A stretch of DNA of 64,000 nt from G965277745 sp965277745. Its GTDB lineage: Bacteria; Pseudomonadota; Gammaproteobacteria; Cardiobacteriales; Cardiobacteriaceae. The stretch is from positions 1,984,001 through 2,048,000 of the forward strand of contig OZ255837.1 of assembly GCA_965277745.1 (NCBI GenBank). Reading direction: 5' to 3'. This document shows, piece after piece, positions 41,947-50,831 of this stretch. Each line of letters begins with the position of its first letter. Within the stretch, counting starts at the first letter, position 1. The notes below the pieces were generated by a model. It saw only the letters and a list, made by a program, of their open reading frames with translations. It did no database searches and had not been told where the DNA came from. The translations under genes and the position numbers were made by a program.

Positions 41947-42819
41947 TTATGAATATTTTCTTGAAAAGTATAAATAGGCGCGGTCCGACAGATCGCGTAT
42001 CACATTACTGCGCACGCTGATCCAGGACGAATAGTTTTTGGCCTTGCGCGCTTTCTCGATGATACAGACGAAGGTATAAGGACGGGAGGTACCATTCTTT
42101 CTATGATAGTCGATGATCCCGAAATCCCCGCAAAGCATCGCGGTGGAACCGGTTTTGTCGTAGACCGTGAGGGTTTTCGGCAGGTAACGCGTACCCACGC
42201 TGATCCGGTTGTGTTTGCGTATACCCATCAGCTTTTTCATCAACTCGGCACCCGGGAGGCGATTGTACCAGATAGCTTGAAGAAAACGGCTGTAGTCGTT
42301 CGCCGAAGCCCGGTTGCGATAGGTTTTTCCGCCGTGCGGAATGTTTTCCACGATGTGGATGTTGCGGAATATTTGTGGCGCTTGTTTACGTAGCATCCAC
42401 TGTACGCCTTGTGGGCCGCCAAGGCGCTTGAATAGGTGGTTGGTGTAGGTGTTGTTGCTTTTTACGATCATCCCGCGCATTTCCGCGAGAATCCTCTTGT
42501 CGAGCGGGTAAAGGCGCGGATTTTTCCGATAATGGCAATACAAATACGCCTGGATGACAAACGGTTTGACCATGCTCGCGCACTGCATCGGCCGGTCTGC
42601 GTTGAGGGCAACGAGTTTACGCCGGGTAACGAGATCGTCGATTACGATCGCCACTCGTTCGTCCGCAGCGATTCTGCCGGCACGACGTAACTTCTTCAAA
42701 GTGGCGACGAATTGACTTTCCAGAGTAGTGGAAACCTGTGCCGGCGCGAACACGGGGAAAAAACCGGCAAACGCAGATGACATACTCAGAAGGAGAAAAC
42801 GACGTCGGGTGGTAAGCAT
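41947..42819 (-). CDS. Exported class A beta-lactamase-like serine hydrolase
   Basis: A roughly 290-residue exported protein with a beta-lactamase/penicillin-binding-like fold (PF13354 type). The start MLTTRRRFLLL has an arginine triplet before the hydrophobic core, so Tat or Sec export is possible. The catalytic motifs are SMVK (Ser82, Lys85), SNN (Ser121) and KTG (Lys222). No Glu166 equivalent (ExxLN) is evident, so efficient penicillin hydrolysis is doubtful. Small DD-peptidase-like or esterase activity is an alternative. An in-frame TTG 33 bp earlier is unlikely. It stands alone, about 37 bp upstream of yceD on the same strand. Confidence 0.78.
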   Translation of the reverse strand: MLTTRRRFLLLSMSSAFAGFFPVFAPAQVSTTLESQFVATLKKLRRAGRIAADERVAIVIDDLVTRRKLVALNADRPMQCASMVKPFVIQAYLYCHYRKNPRLYPLDKRILAEMRGMIVKSNNTYTNHLFKRLGGPQGVQWMLRKQAPQIFRNIHIVENIPHGGKTYRNRASANDYSRFLQAIWYNRLPGAELMKKLMGIRKHNRISVGTRYLPKTLTVYDKTGSTAMLCGDFGIIDYHRKNGTSRPYTFVCIIEKARKAKNYSSWISVRSNVIRDLSDRAYLYFSRKYS

Positions 42820-43684
42820 CGTGGCAAATGATCGAAAAGAGTAGTGTAGCAAACAGTCGACTGTGTGTCCGCTATCTGAATGAAGGATTCAGGACGATCG
42901 CTTGTAAACGGTTGCGCTTGCGCTGATGCGGTCGAGCATGAGTCCGTTCGCCATCGAGCAGGATCGAGCAGATTTCAGTCTTCTTTTCATTGCATCGGTT
43001 AGCGGTTCCGCACGGGCAAGGTTCGATGCGAGTTGGAGTCGCATCACGATTCTTCCGCTCCATCGTCCTCACCCGTTCAATTGCTTGTTTTATCGCTGAT
43101 CTCATCTTTTCGATGCCATTCGTGCCCGTTTTGCAAATGGAAACTTCAAATGACGACCATATTTATGGATTCATCCTAAATGCGGTAAGATATCCAAGAC
43201 GGCATAGGGAAGAAAAGTCTTTTCGATTGTTCTATATCGTAGCGTATGAACGGACGAGTGATTAGGATTTGCAACTCGTGGGATTGCCGCGTCAGTTGGA
43301 GAAAACAAAGGCATTACCGATGATTCGTTTTATCGTGTACGCCGCTTGATCAGGGCGCATAGCGAAACTGGGGCAAGGGGAGAAAGGCTTGAAAGTGTGG
43401 CGAAAGGCGAGCGCTATTCGCTCTTTTGAAGGGAAGTCATAAGAAAAAGCTTCTCGCACCCGATGCGAATTCACTTTCTTGCGCGCGGTGATCCGTCGAA
43501 GCAGGAAAGTTGGACAAGATTGGGTCTATGGATCGTTTTGAACGTTATCCTACCTTTGCGTGACTTGATCGATGGAAGTGAATCTTTTGCGAAAAGGTGA
43601 AGCGGAAGATCGACGAATAGTCAAGAGGAGGATGTTTCTCCAGTATGGCCCCAACGATAGGGAGATTAAGATGGAATTTTCTTC
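42820..43684. other. Long intergenic region (about 865 bp)
   Basis: Between the serine hydrolase and the antiporter gene. Only short frames occur, for example one at 43105-42872 on the minus strand, without family likeness. A weak stem GAGCG-CTATT-CGCTC followed by TTTT lies at 43409-43427, possibly an orphan terminator. No RNA gene or insertion sequence is recognised. Confidence 0.45.
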
Positions 43685-45076
43685 GTGAGAAAATCATACA
43701 ACCCAAGTTTTCGGCAATCATTGCTTACTTTCGCGGCTATTGTACTCGTCATCGGCGTTGGTTTGTTCTTTTTGCAAACCAGTCTGCACAGCTTACTGCT
43801 GATTTGTCTGTTGATTGCCGGCGGTAGCGCTTGGTGGTTAAGTGATGATGGTTTTGCTTCGATTCGCGCGGCGATGAACAGCGGCATTCAAAATGCCCTG
43901 TCAGCGATCTATATCTTTCTTTTGATAGGTGTTCTGATCGCCGCTTTCATTCAAAGTGGCGCCGTTCCGGCACTTGTTTACTATGGACTGAAGCTCCTCT
44001 CGCCTGCAATGTTTTTGCCGGCCGGTTTGCTATTGTGCAGCTTTATGTCGATAGCCACCGGGACCAGCTGGGGCACGGTAGGCACCGCGGGCGTGGTGTT
44101 GATCGGAATCGGCGATGCCATGGGTATTCCTTTGCCAGTTGTGGCAGGTATGATCGTCTCCGGCGCCTGCTTCGGCGATAAGATGTCGCCTGTCTCGGAT
44201 ACGACCAACCTGGCGGCGATGAGTTCGAACGTCAAACTGTTCCGCCATATCCGCAGCATGCTCTATACCACCGGGCCGGCTTATCTGATTGTTCTGACAA
44301 TTTTTACGATACTGGGCCTCGGTTACGCCGATATCCCCCTGCCGGAACAGGATCTCGATGCGATGATCGACGCCATCGAAAATACCTACTCCATCGGTCC
44401 GGCCTGTCTGTTGCCGTTTGTGGTCATGTTGTACTCCAGTTTACGCAAAATCAGTGCCGAAGTAGTGATGGTCTTCTCGATAGTGGTTGCCGTGATCTTG
44501 GCTGTTTTTCTCCAAGGGGCGTCATTTATCGAAGTGCTGGACGCGCTTTATGGCGGAGGTTCATTTGAAACCGGTGTAGCCGCCTTGAACAAACTGTTCG
44601 CCCGCGGCGGAGTCTCTTCGATGATGTGGACACTGTCATTGTCACTGATGGCCTTGGCCTTGGGCGGAATTTTGCATGGATTTGGTTTTTTACAAGTATT
44701 GATCGGCAGTTTTCTAGGCTATCTCAGACGCGCTTCCAGTCTTGTCTTGACCACGATAGTGTCTTGTTTTATCGGTAATATGTGTATGGGAGAAGCCTAC
44801 ATCTCGATTATTCTCGGCGGGCAAATGTTTGCCGATGTCTACGACAGGCTTAAGATAGATCGAGCAGTACTCTCCCGATCACTCGAAGAAGGGGCGACTT
44901 TGACGACTGCGCTGATTCCTTGGACCACCGGCGGCGCTTTTTTCGCTTCGACGCTTGGCGTCGAGGTTCTCGATTACGCGCCCTATGCGTTGCTCAACTG
45001 GATCAATCCCTTGCTGTCGATTATTTTCGCCTTCATGGCTATTGCGCTGTTCCGCGCAAAATGCAATGATGCCTGA
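43685..45076 (+). CDS. nhaC: NhaC-family Na+/H+ antiporter
   Basis: A 463-residue membrane protein with about eleven hydrophobic segments, matching the NhaC/MleN antiporter family (PF03553). The GTSWGTVGTAGVVL segment and the charged GACFGDKMSPVSDTTNLAA loop, both diagnostic for the family, lie about one third in. NhaC proteins exchange sodium for protons or, in relatives, malate for lactate; the pair used here is unknown. The start is a GTG, since no ATG upstream keeps the frame. No clear ribosome site. Confidence 0.82.
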   Translation: MRKSYNPSFRQSLLTFAAIVLVIGVGLFFLQTSLHSLLLICLLIAGGSAWWLSDDGFASIRAAMNSGIQNALSAIYIFLLIGVLIAAFIQSGAVPALVYYGLKLLSPAMFLPAGLLLCSFMSIATGTSWGTVGTAGVVLIGIGDAMGIPLPVVAGMIVSGACFGDKMSPVSDTTNLAAMSSNVKLFRHIRSMLYTTGPAYLIVLTIFTILGLGYADIPLPEQDLDAMIDAIENTYSIGPACLLPFVVMLYSSLRKISAEVVMVFSIVVAVILAVFLQGASFIEVLDALYGGGSFETGVAALNKLFARGGVSSMMWTLSLSLMALALGGILHGFGFLQVLIGSFLGYLRRASSLVLTTIVSCFIGNMCMGEAYISIILGGQMFADVYDRLKIDRAVLSRSLEEGATLTTALIPWTTGGAFFASTLGVEVLDYAPYALLNWINPLLSIIFAFMAIALFRAKCNDA

Positions 45077-45258
45077 TTGTAATAAACTGCTGGAAAGACA
45101 GGGATACCAAGCCTTCAATGTCGTCGCGATCAAGGATTTCTGTCATGTGATCCGGGCAAGTGGGCGCAGGCAAAAGCGATCAGGAGAAAAACCGGGAAAG
45201 CGACACACCAAATCTTCAACAGGAGATTTTGAATCAAAAAATAATGCTCAGGCTATAA

Positions 45259-45441
45259 CGCTATCACTATGAAAATCACCAGCAACTGCGCAGCCACCTG
45301 CAGGCATTTGATTTTGCGAAACGGTTAAAAACGTTTCGAGTTCTGCCCCCAAAATACGTTTATAAGATCTGGACAAAAGAACCCGAAAGATTCAAAATCA
45401 ATTCCTTCCATCACAATCTGGTACCTAAAATTTCTAGCTAG
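45259..45441 (+). pseudogene. IS481-family transposase C-terminal remnant
   Basis: About 60 codons read RYHYENHQQLRSHLQAF, RLKTFRVLPPKYVYKIW and KEPERFKINSFHHNLVPKI to TAG at 45439-45441. They parallel the tail of the IS481 copy at 11.0-12.0 kb (DYDENHEQRRSHLQAF..., KEPERFKINPLYHNM) with four residues deleted. Nothing of the catalytic half remains. It marks the left border of the AT-rich metal transporter island. Confidence 0.8.
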
Positions 45442-45467
45442 GTGCAAAATTTTGGCGTAGCATGGAA

Positions 45468-46514
45468 TTAAAGCTTATAACGCAAAAGCCAGATAAAGAA
45501 AATACCTCCCAAAAGACCCGTGATGACACCGACAGGAAGTTCTTCAGGCGCCATGATTGTGCGTGCCACCATATCGGCCAATAACAAAAATATTCCACCT
45601 ATCAGGGTCGCAACAGGCAAGATACGGCAGTAATCGTTTTTCGTGATCATTCGTGTAATATGCGGAACCATAAGCCCTACAAAACCAATAAGACCTGAAA
45701 AAGCAACCATCACACCGGTAATAAGTGCTCCTACAATAAAGATCTCAAGACGAAAGCGCGCAACTGCAATACCAAGGGTTGAGGCCGTTTCATCACCGAT
45801 TGCCATTGCATTTAGGAGACGAGAGCGCCACCAAAGCCATAAAAAGCAAATAAAAAAAATGCTTAACGGATAAATCAGATGCGCCCATTGCGCAAGACCA
45901 AGGCCTCCCAGCATCCAGAAGACAACGGTATGGGCGGCCCGGGGATCACCAAGGTAAATCAAAAGATTGGCCAGAGCCATGATGATAAAGGATACGGCCA
46001 CCCCTGAAAGGACAAGGCGATCTGCACTCGTGGCCTTGGTTAGTCTGGCCACAAATAATACTGCGGCGGTAGCGAGCAGGGCACCAAGAAAGGCCATAAA
46101 AGGAACGGTAACAAGTCCCCAGAACAGCCCTGTGTGCAGAAGCGCCAAGATAGCTCCAAAGGCGCCCCCAGATGAAATCCCAAGGAGATGCGGGTCTGCA
46201 AGCGGGTTTCGGGTTACAGCCTGTAAGCTGGCACCGACAACAGACAGGCCGCTGCCAACAAGGAAAGCAAGCAAGGCACGGGGAAAACGAATTTCCCAGA
46301 TAATGGCTTCTCTGCCTTTTGACCATGTAATCTCGTGGCTTCCAGGGACGATCTTATTGGTGACGATGCCCCATATTTCCGACCAGGAAATGGATGCTGA
46401 ACCTTGGGAAACTGCAAAGGTGAATGCGGCGATCAAAATACAAGTAACGAGCAAGCAGTAAAGGAAATTTTTTGTTTTGATACATGATTTCTTTTTAATT
46501 CTTTCTTCACCCAT
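45468..46514 (-). CDS. FecCD-type metal/chelate ABC transporter permease
   Basis: A 348-residue permease of the FecCD/BtuC family with about ten hydrophobic helices and the family segment SGLSVVGASLQAVTRNPLADPHLLGISSGGAFGA. It would form the channel for iron-chelate, heme, cobalamin or zinc-chelate import with the ATPase and binding proteins encoded upstream. The ATG at 46514 follows AGAGGTG; a GTG at 46523 is the alternative. It lies 23 bp after the binding-protein gene. Base composition is more AT-rich than the neighbouring housekeeping genes. Confidence 0.85.
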   Translation of the reverse strand: MGEERIKKKSCIKTKNFLYCLLVTCILIAAFTFAVSQGSASISWSEIWGIVTNKIVPGSHEITWSKGREAIIWEIRFPRALLAFLVGSGLSVVGASLQAVTRNPLADPHLLGISSGGAFGAILALLHTGLFWGLVTVPFMAFLGALLATAAVLFVARLTKATSADRLVLSGVAVSFIIMALANLLIYLGDPRAAHTVVFWMLGGLGLAQWAHLIYPLSIFFICFLWLWWRSRLLNAMAIGDETASTLGIAVARFRLEIFIVGALITGVMVAFSGLIGFVGLMVPHITRMITKNDYCRILPVATLIGGIFLLLADMVARTIMAPEELPVGVITGLLGGIFFIWLLRYKL

Positions 46515-46537
46515 ACTAATCACCTCTGGAATTTTTC

Positions 46538-47485
46538 TTACTTCCAGAAACCAAGAGCGAGTTTTTTAATGGCTTTGATGTTACGAGGACCAGGTGTGGC
46601 TTCGGCATATTCAAGTACCACAAATCGGTCATTTTTTATCGCGTCCAAGTTGGCAAAGGCAGGATTGGAGATCATGAATTCACGCTTTTGTTTCGCGGTT
46701 ACTTCGCCGTAATTGACGATTACGATTACTTCCGGATTCTTGTCAACGACGGATTCCCAGTCTACACGGGCCCAGCTTTTTTCAATATTATCCATAATAT
46801 TTTTGCCGCCAGCAGCCTCAATCAAGGCTGTTGGCATTGCATAACGGCCTGCCGTTAAAGGTGATTCTTCACCACTGTCATAAAGAAAAACGCGTAAGGG
46901 CTGATTCTCTTTGTTGTGTTTTTCCTTGAAGTCGCTGAGTTCAGCTTTATAACCTGCAACAAGCTTTTCGGCCTTTGCCTCGACACCGAAAATTTTACCA
47001 AGATTCAAAATGTCATTGTACATATCATCCATGGAAACCTTTGGTTTCTTACCGATATGAATACAGCTTTCCGTCAGTTCATACACTTTGACGCCATAGG
47101 GTGCCAAGGTCTCAGGGGTAACCTCGCCGCCCACTTTCATGCCATAATTCCAGCCTGCGAAGAAAAAGTCTGCGCCCACATCAAGAATAACTTCTTTCGT
47201 TGGATATTTCGCAGAAAGTTCCGGCAGTTGCTTAATATCCTTACGCATTTCCGGATCAAGCGTTTTCCAGCCAGAAATACCCGTATAGCCAACCATCCGG
47301 TCAGAAAGACCAAGCACCAGCATCATTTCTGTCAGGTTCACATCGTTTGAAATAGCAGCCTTGGGCGGTTCTTCAAAGTAAACCTGACGGTTGCAGCTTT
47401 TTACGGTAACACCGGCCAAAGCAGTACTAGAAATAACCAGCAAAAAGGGCATTGAGAAAAGCATTGAAGGGAGAAGCTTTTTCAT
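46538..47485 (-). CDS. Periplasmic metal/chelate-binding protein, copy 2
   Basis: A 315-residue protein of the Peripla_BP_2 (BtuF/FhuD-like) type, with Sec signal MKKLLPSMLFSMPFLLVISSTALA. Mature features are VKSCNRQVYFEEPPKAAIS, MMLVLGLSDRMVGYTG, GGEVTPETLAPYGVKVYELTESC and the C-terminal ALGFWK. It is clearly paralogous to the upstream copy at 47784-48740, sharing long identical stretches (ESCIHIGKKPKVSMDDMYND). The start at 47485 is fixed by the signal peptide; the upstream open frame belongs to a decayed ATPase tail. Confidence 0.87.
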   Translation of the reverse strand: MKKLLPSMLFSMPFLLVISSTALAGVTVKSCNRQVYFEEPPKAAISNDVNLTEMMLVLGLSDRMVGYTGISGWKTLDPEMRKDIKQLPELSAKYPTKEVILDVGADFFFAGWNYGMKVGGEVTPETLAPYGVKVYELTESCIHIGKKPKVSMDDMYNDILNLGKIFGVEAKAEKLVAGYKAELSDFKEKHNKENQPLRVFLYDSGEESPLTAGRYAMPTALIEAAGGKNIMDNIEKSWARVDWESVVDKNPEVIVIVNYGEVTAKQKREFMISNPAFANLDAIKNDRFVVLEYAEATPGPRNIKAIKKLALGFWK

Positions 47486-47504
47486 GGTTTTGTCTTTCCT
47501 TGTG

Positions 47505-47650
47505 TCAAGAGAGTTTATAGATAAAGTGATTGTTTCTGCTTGGATAAAGGGATTCGCGCCGCGCAATTACATCAAAGGCAGTCGAACATTTTGTTCTGCC
47601 AGCACTTCATCCAGGCGTCCAAAGGCAAGTTTTTCAACGCGCACCGCAAG
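47505..47650 (-). pseudogene. 3' tail of a second, decayed ABC ATPase gene
   Basis: This spacer between the two binding-protein genes resembles the last about 45 codons of the intact ATPase gene (48761-49552). The final about 75 bases are nearly the same as in the ATPase, reading IARRESLYPSRNNHF and ending YKLS* instead of YQLS*. Further upstream it diverges (KLAFGRLDEVLAEQNV against TLAFGCPEVVLAEKNV) and carries a one-base deletion. The rest of the gene is gone. It indicates that ATPase plus binding protein once existed as a duplicated pair. Confidence 0.75.
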
Positions 47651-47783
47651 GGTGAATGAAGCCAGACAAAGGAAGACGACAAAACCTTATAAATATGCAT
47701 TCCTAATCCTAAAGACGTACTTTTGACATTTTGGTGACCATGCGGTTACCAAGTGTGTTTTTCCGACCTATCTTCCGCATCCT

Positions 47784-48740
47784 TTATTTCCAGAAAGCTT
47801 CGACAAGCTTCTTAACGGCCTTGATATTACGAGGACTAGGTGTGGCTTCAGGATATTCCAACACTACAAACCGATCATTTTTAATAGCATCGAGATTAGC
47901 AAAAGCAGGATTGGACATCATAAAGTCATGCTTTTCCTGTGCGCTACCATAGTTGACAATTACGATAACTTCCGGATTCTTTTTAACAACAGCTTCCCAG
48001 CCCACATTGGTCCAGCTCCTTAAAACATCATCCATAATATTTTTACTACCAGCGGCTTCAATAAGAGCTGTCGGCATAGCGTAGCGACCTGCTGTCCAAG
48101 GTTTATCATAACCACTGCTGTAAACAAAAACGCGCAAAGGTCTGGCACCTTTATTGAACTTCGCCATAAAGTCTTTCAATTCAGCCTTATAACCTTCAAC
48201 AAGTTTTTCAGCTCTTTCCTCAACGCCAAAAATTTTACCAAGGTTCAAAAGGTCATTGTACATATCATCCATGGAAACCTTTGGTTTCTTACCGATATGA
48301 ATACAGCTTTCCGTCAATTCATACACTTTGACACCATAGGGTGCCAAGGTTTCAGGGGTAACCTCGCCGCCCACTTTCAAGCCATAATTCCAACCTCCAA
48401 ATACAAAATCTGCGTCCGCATTAAGAATAACTTCTTTTGACGGATATTTTGGAGACAATTCTGGTAGCCGCTTCAATTGCTTACTAATTTCTTCATCAAG
48501 CTTGCTCCAGTCAAGCTTGTTCCAACCGGAAACACCCGTGTAACCCACCATTCGATCAGAAAGCCCAAGTACCAACATCATTTCTGTCAAGTTAAGGTCT
48601 GTAGAAATAGCAGCCCTGGGCGGTTTTTCAAAGTAAACCTGACGGTTGCAGCTTTTTACGGTAACGCCGGCTAGGGCAGTGCCAGAAATAATCGGCAAAA
48701 AGAGTATCGAAAAGAGCATCGAAGGGAGAAGTTTTGTCAT
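47784..48740 (-). CDS. Periplasmic metal/chelate-binding protein, copy 1
   Basis: A 318-residue Peripla_BP_2 protein with signal MTKLLPSMLFSILFLPIISGTALA. It shares most of its length with copy 2 but has an extra NKLDWSKLDEEISKQ insertion near residue 80. Further differences are concentrated in the central and C-terminal parts (GYDKPWTAGRYAMPTALIEAAGSKN). This suggests divergence after duplication, perhaps toward different chelates. It starts 9 bp after AAGGA and follows the ATPase gene by 20 bp. Confidence 0.88.
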   Translation of the reverse strand: MTKLLPSMLFSILFLPIISGTALAGVTVKSCNRQVYFEKPPRAAISTDLNLTEMMLVLGLSDRMVGYTGVSGWNKLDWSKLDEEISKQLKRLPELSPKYPSKEVILNADADFVFGGWNYGLKVGGEVTPETLAPYGVKVYELTESCIHIGKKPKVSMDDMYNDLLNLGKIFGVEERAEKLVEGYKAELKDFMAKFNKGARPLRVFVYSSGYDKPWTAGRYAMPTALIEAAGSKNIMDDVLRSWTNVGWEAVVKKNPEVIVIVNYGSAQEKHDFMMSNPAFANLDAIKNDRFVVLEYPEATPSPRNIKAVKKLVEAFWK

Positions 48741-48760
48741 AACTTGTCATTCCTTGGTGT

Positions 48761-49552
48761 TTAAGAGAGTTGATAGGTAAAGTGGTTGTTTCTGCTTGGA
48801 TAAAGGGATTCGCGCCGCGCAATTACATCAAATGCAGTGGAAACGTTTTTTTCTGCCAAAACCACTTCAGGACAGCCAAAAGCAAGTGTCTCACCGCGAT
48901 GAAAAAGAATAATGGCATCGCAGATACTTGCTGCCATATTAAGATCATGAAGGCTGACGACGATGGTCATTTCCAGATCACGGATCAAACGAATGATTTC
49001 CAGCTGATGCCGGATATCCAGATGATTTGTTGGCTCATCCATAATCAACATGCCCGGTTCTTGCGCGATCGCACGAGCAACCATGACTCTTTGGCGTTCA
49101 CCACCAGAAAGCGTGCCAAATTTGCGTTCCGCAAATTTCTTAATTTCAAGATATTCAAGTGCGTTATCAATAATTTCTCTGTCACTTTGGTTCTTCATCG
49201 GAAGGATTTGGGAGAATCCATGGCGAAACGGAATCCGTCCCAAAGCAACAATTTCCCTCACGGTCAGGGAGAAATCCGTAGGGTGTTCCTGTAAAACAGC
49301 AGCCACCTTTTGTGCAAATTCTTTGGGTGGGATTGACCAGATATTGATCTGCTCCATTTTAATTACACCTGAAACTGGGCGGTTATAGCGGTAAAGAAGG
49401 CGCAGAAAGCTTGATTTTCCTGCTCCATTGGCCCCAACAACGCCCAAAACCTGTCCCGCTTCAAGAGACATGGTCACTGGTTTAAGGATAAGTTCACCAC
49501 GCCTTTGGGGAGACCAACAGACCCTTTCAATGAATAAAGAAACTTCTTTCAT
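48761..49552 (-). CDS. FepC/BtuD-type ABC transporter ATPase
   Basis: A 263-residue ATPase energising the chelate importer. Walker A is VGANGAGKSSFL, the signature LSGGERQRVMVARAI, Walker B MLIMDEPTNHLD and the switch histidine VVSLHDLN. It is the first large gene of the operon (ATPase, binding protein, decayed ATPase tail, binding protein, permease). A Zur-like palindrome lies 183 bp upstream of its start. Confidence 0.9.
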   Translation of the reverse strand: MKEVSLFIERVCWSPQRRGELILKPVTMSLEAGQVLGVVGANGAGKSSFLRLLYRYNRPVSGVIKMEQINIWSIPPKEFAQKVAAVLQEHPTDFSLTVREIVALGRIPFRHGFSQILPMKNQSDREIIDNALEYLEIKKFAERKFGTLSGGERQRVMVARAIAQEPGMLIMDEPTNHLDIRHQLEIIRLIRDLEMTIVVSLHDLNMAASICDAIILFHRGETLAFGCPEVVLAEKNVSTAFDVIARRESLYPSRNNHFTYQLS

Positions 49553-49633
49553 CCTCAGATTTCCTTAATACCGATAAAAAACAAAGTGGCTCAAAAGGGA
49601 GAGCCCTGATTTTCCGCTTATAAAGCGCTGTAT

Positions 49634-49720
49634 TTAGTATGTGAATAAACCAGTACCGACAAAAGCGACAGACAGAAAGGCCAAGGTTTCTGCCTTCAAT
49701 GTTTCCATTTTAGGAACCAT
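49634..49720 (-). CDS. Possible 28-residue hydrophobic small protein
   Basis: Minus-strand ATG at 49718-49720 to TAA at 49634-49636 gives MVPKMETLKAETLAFLSVAF and then VGTGLFTY. A short charged start is followed by a hydrophobic stretch that could span or touch the membrane. It lies between the Zur-like palindrome and the ATPase gene, with GGGA 8 bp upstream of the ATG. It may be a leader peptide, a small membrane protein, or chance. No family recognised. Confidence 0.3.
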   Translation of the reverse strand: MVPKMETLKAETLAFLSVAFVGTGLFTY

Positions 49721-49734
49721 AAATTATCCCATAA

Positions 49735-49757
49735 GAAATGTTATATAGTAACATACG
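49735..49757 (-). promoter_or_regulatory. Zur-box-like palindrome upstream of the metal ABC operon
   Basis: GAAATGTTATA followed by T and AGTAACATACG. The left half equals the E. coli Zur consensus half GAAATGTTATA, and the right half keeps the TAACAT core. An inverted repeat ATGTTA...TAACAT is perfect. It lies just upstream of the small frame and operon, in AT-rich promoter-like sequence. Known from the family: Zur represses zinc importers, including FecCD-type operons in pseudomonads. That this site binds Zur is inference. Confidence 0.55.
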
Positions 49758-49925
49758 ATGTTGTTATTTGACCGCTGTGAAGCACCTCTTGAATAAGATG
49801 ACAAACAAGAAAGAAGGTGAAAAAATAAGAGGACGGAACCCAGATACTGCAAGTCGTTTACACAGAAGTGGCCCCCATTTGTTGGAGAGGATTGCGGCTT
49901 AGTTAAGGTGGAACCTTTGTTGCAG

Positions 49926-50831
49926 TTATGCCGCAGTTCTCATCTCAGGGTCATGACCCTGAGATGAGAAGTAAATCCGTTCTGGCGGTAGCCCGTCAAG
50001 GCTGGAATGGGGGCGTCTCCAGTTGTAGTGATCCAACCATTTTCCGATCTTTGCCTTGGCATCCTTCCCGCCGTCAAATGCGTGCAAATAGACACATTCA
50101 TACTTCAGGCTGCGCCACAGACGCTCAATGAAGACGTTATCTGTCCAACAGCCTTTGCCATCCATGGAGATTGCAATGCCCGCATCCTTCAGCCTTCTGA
50201 TCCATTCAAAGCTGGTGAATTGACTGCCCTGATCCGTGTTAAAGGTGTCAGGTTTGCCGTAAAGCATTGACGCCTCCTCAAGCGCTTCGACGCAAAAAGC
50301 AGTATCCATACTGTTGCTGAGCCGCCAACTGAGAACAAAGCCACGATGCCAATCCATAATCGCAATCAGATACAAAAATCCACGCCCCATCGGAATATAG
50401 GTTATGTCGGCGCACCAGAACTGATTGGGACGATCTATCGTCTTGTCTCTGAGCAAATAGGGATAAATCTTGTGCTCTGGATGACGTACCGTGGTTTTTG
50501 GCTTCTGATAAATTGCCGGCAAACCCATGAGACGCATAAGGCGACGCACGCGCTTGCGGCTGACACAATAGCCCTGAAGACGTAAATGCCGCGCCATTTG
50601 ACGACTGCCATAACTCGGCGTTTCCAAAAACTGTTCGTCAATCAGACGCATGAGCTTCAGGTTCAGCGGGCTTTCGCCTTTGGTGTCGTCATACCAGCTT
50701 GAGGGGCTGATGCTGAACAATTCGCCTTGACGGGTAATGCTCAGAGGTCCACTTGGGCTGATCATTTCCTTCCGCCGCGCCCGAGAGAGTGGCTGAAGGC
50801 TCGTGACAAAAAATCGTTCTCCATGGTCCAC
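49926..50831 (-). CDS. IS3-family transposase, orfB (integrase core)
   Basis: A 301-residue frame containing an HTH_21 region (LKLMRLIDEQFLETPSYGSRQMARHLR) and the rve integrase core. The DDE residues are seen in WCADITYIPMGRGF, FNTDQGSQFTSF and NVFIERLWRSLKYECVY. It appears intact. Expressed as OrfAB after a -1 shift at ATTTTTTG near 50800. The first residues overlap the end of orfA, as usual for the family. Confidence 0.88.
   Translation of the reverse strand: MDHGERFFVTSLQPLSRARRKEMISPSGPLSITRQGELFSISPSSWYDDTKGESPLNLKLMRLIDEQFLETPSYGSRQMARHLRLQGYCVSRKRVRRLMRLMGLPAIYQKPKTTVRHPEHKIYPYLLRDKTIDRPNQFWCADITYIPMGRGFLYLIAIMDWHRGFVLSWRLSNSMDTAFCVEALEEASMLYGKPDTFNTDQGSQFTSFEWIRRLKDAGIAISMDGKGCWTDNVFIERLWRSLKYECVYLHAFDGGKDAKAKIGKWLDHYNWRRPHSSLDGLPPERIYFSSQGHDPEMRTAA

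Noticed and set aside
42872..43265. Small cysteine-containing frames in the 865-bp gap before nhaC
   Set aside because: No conserved motif, ribosome site or neighbour context supports a gene.
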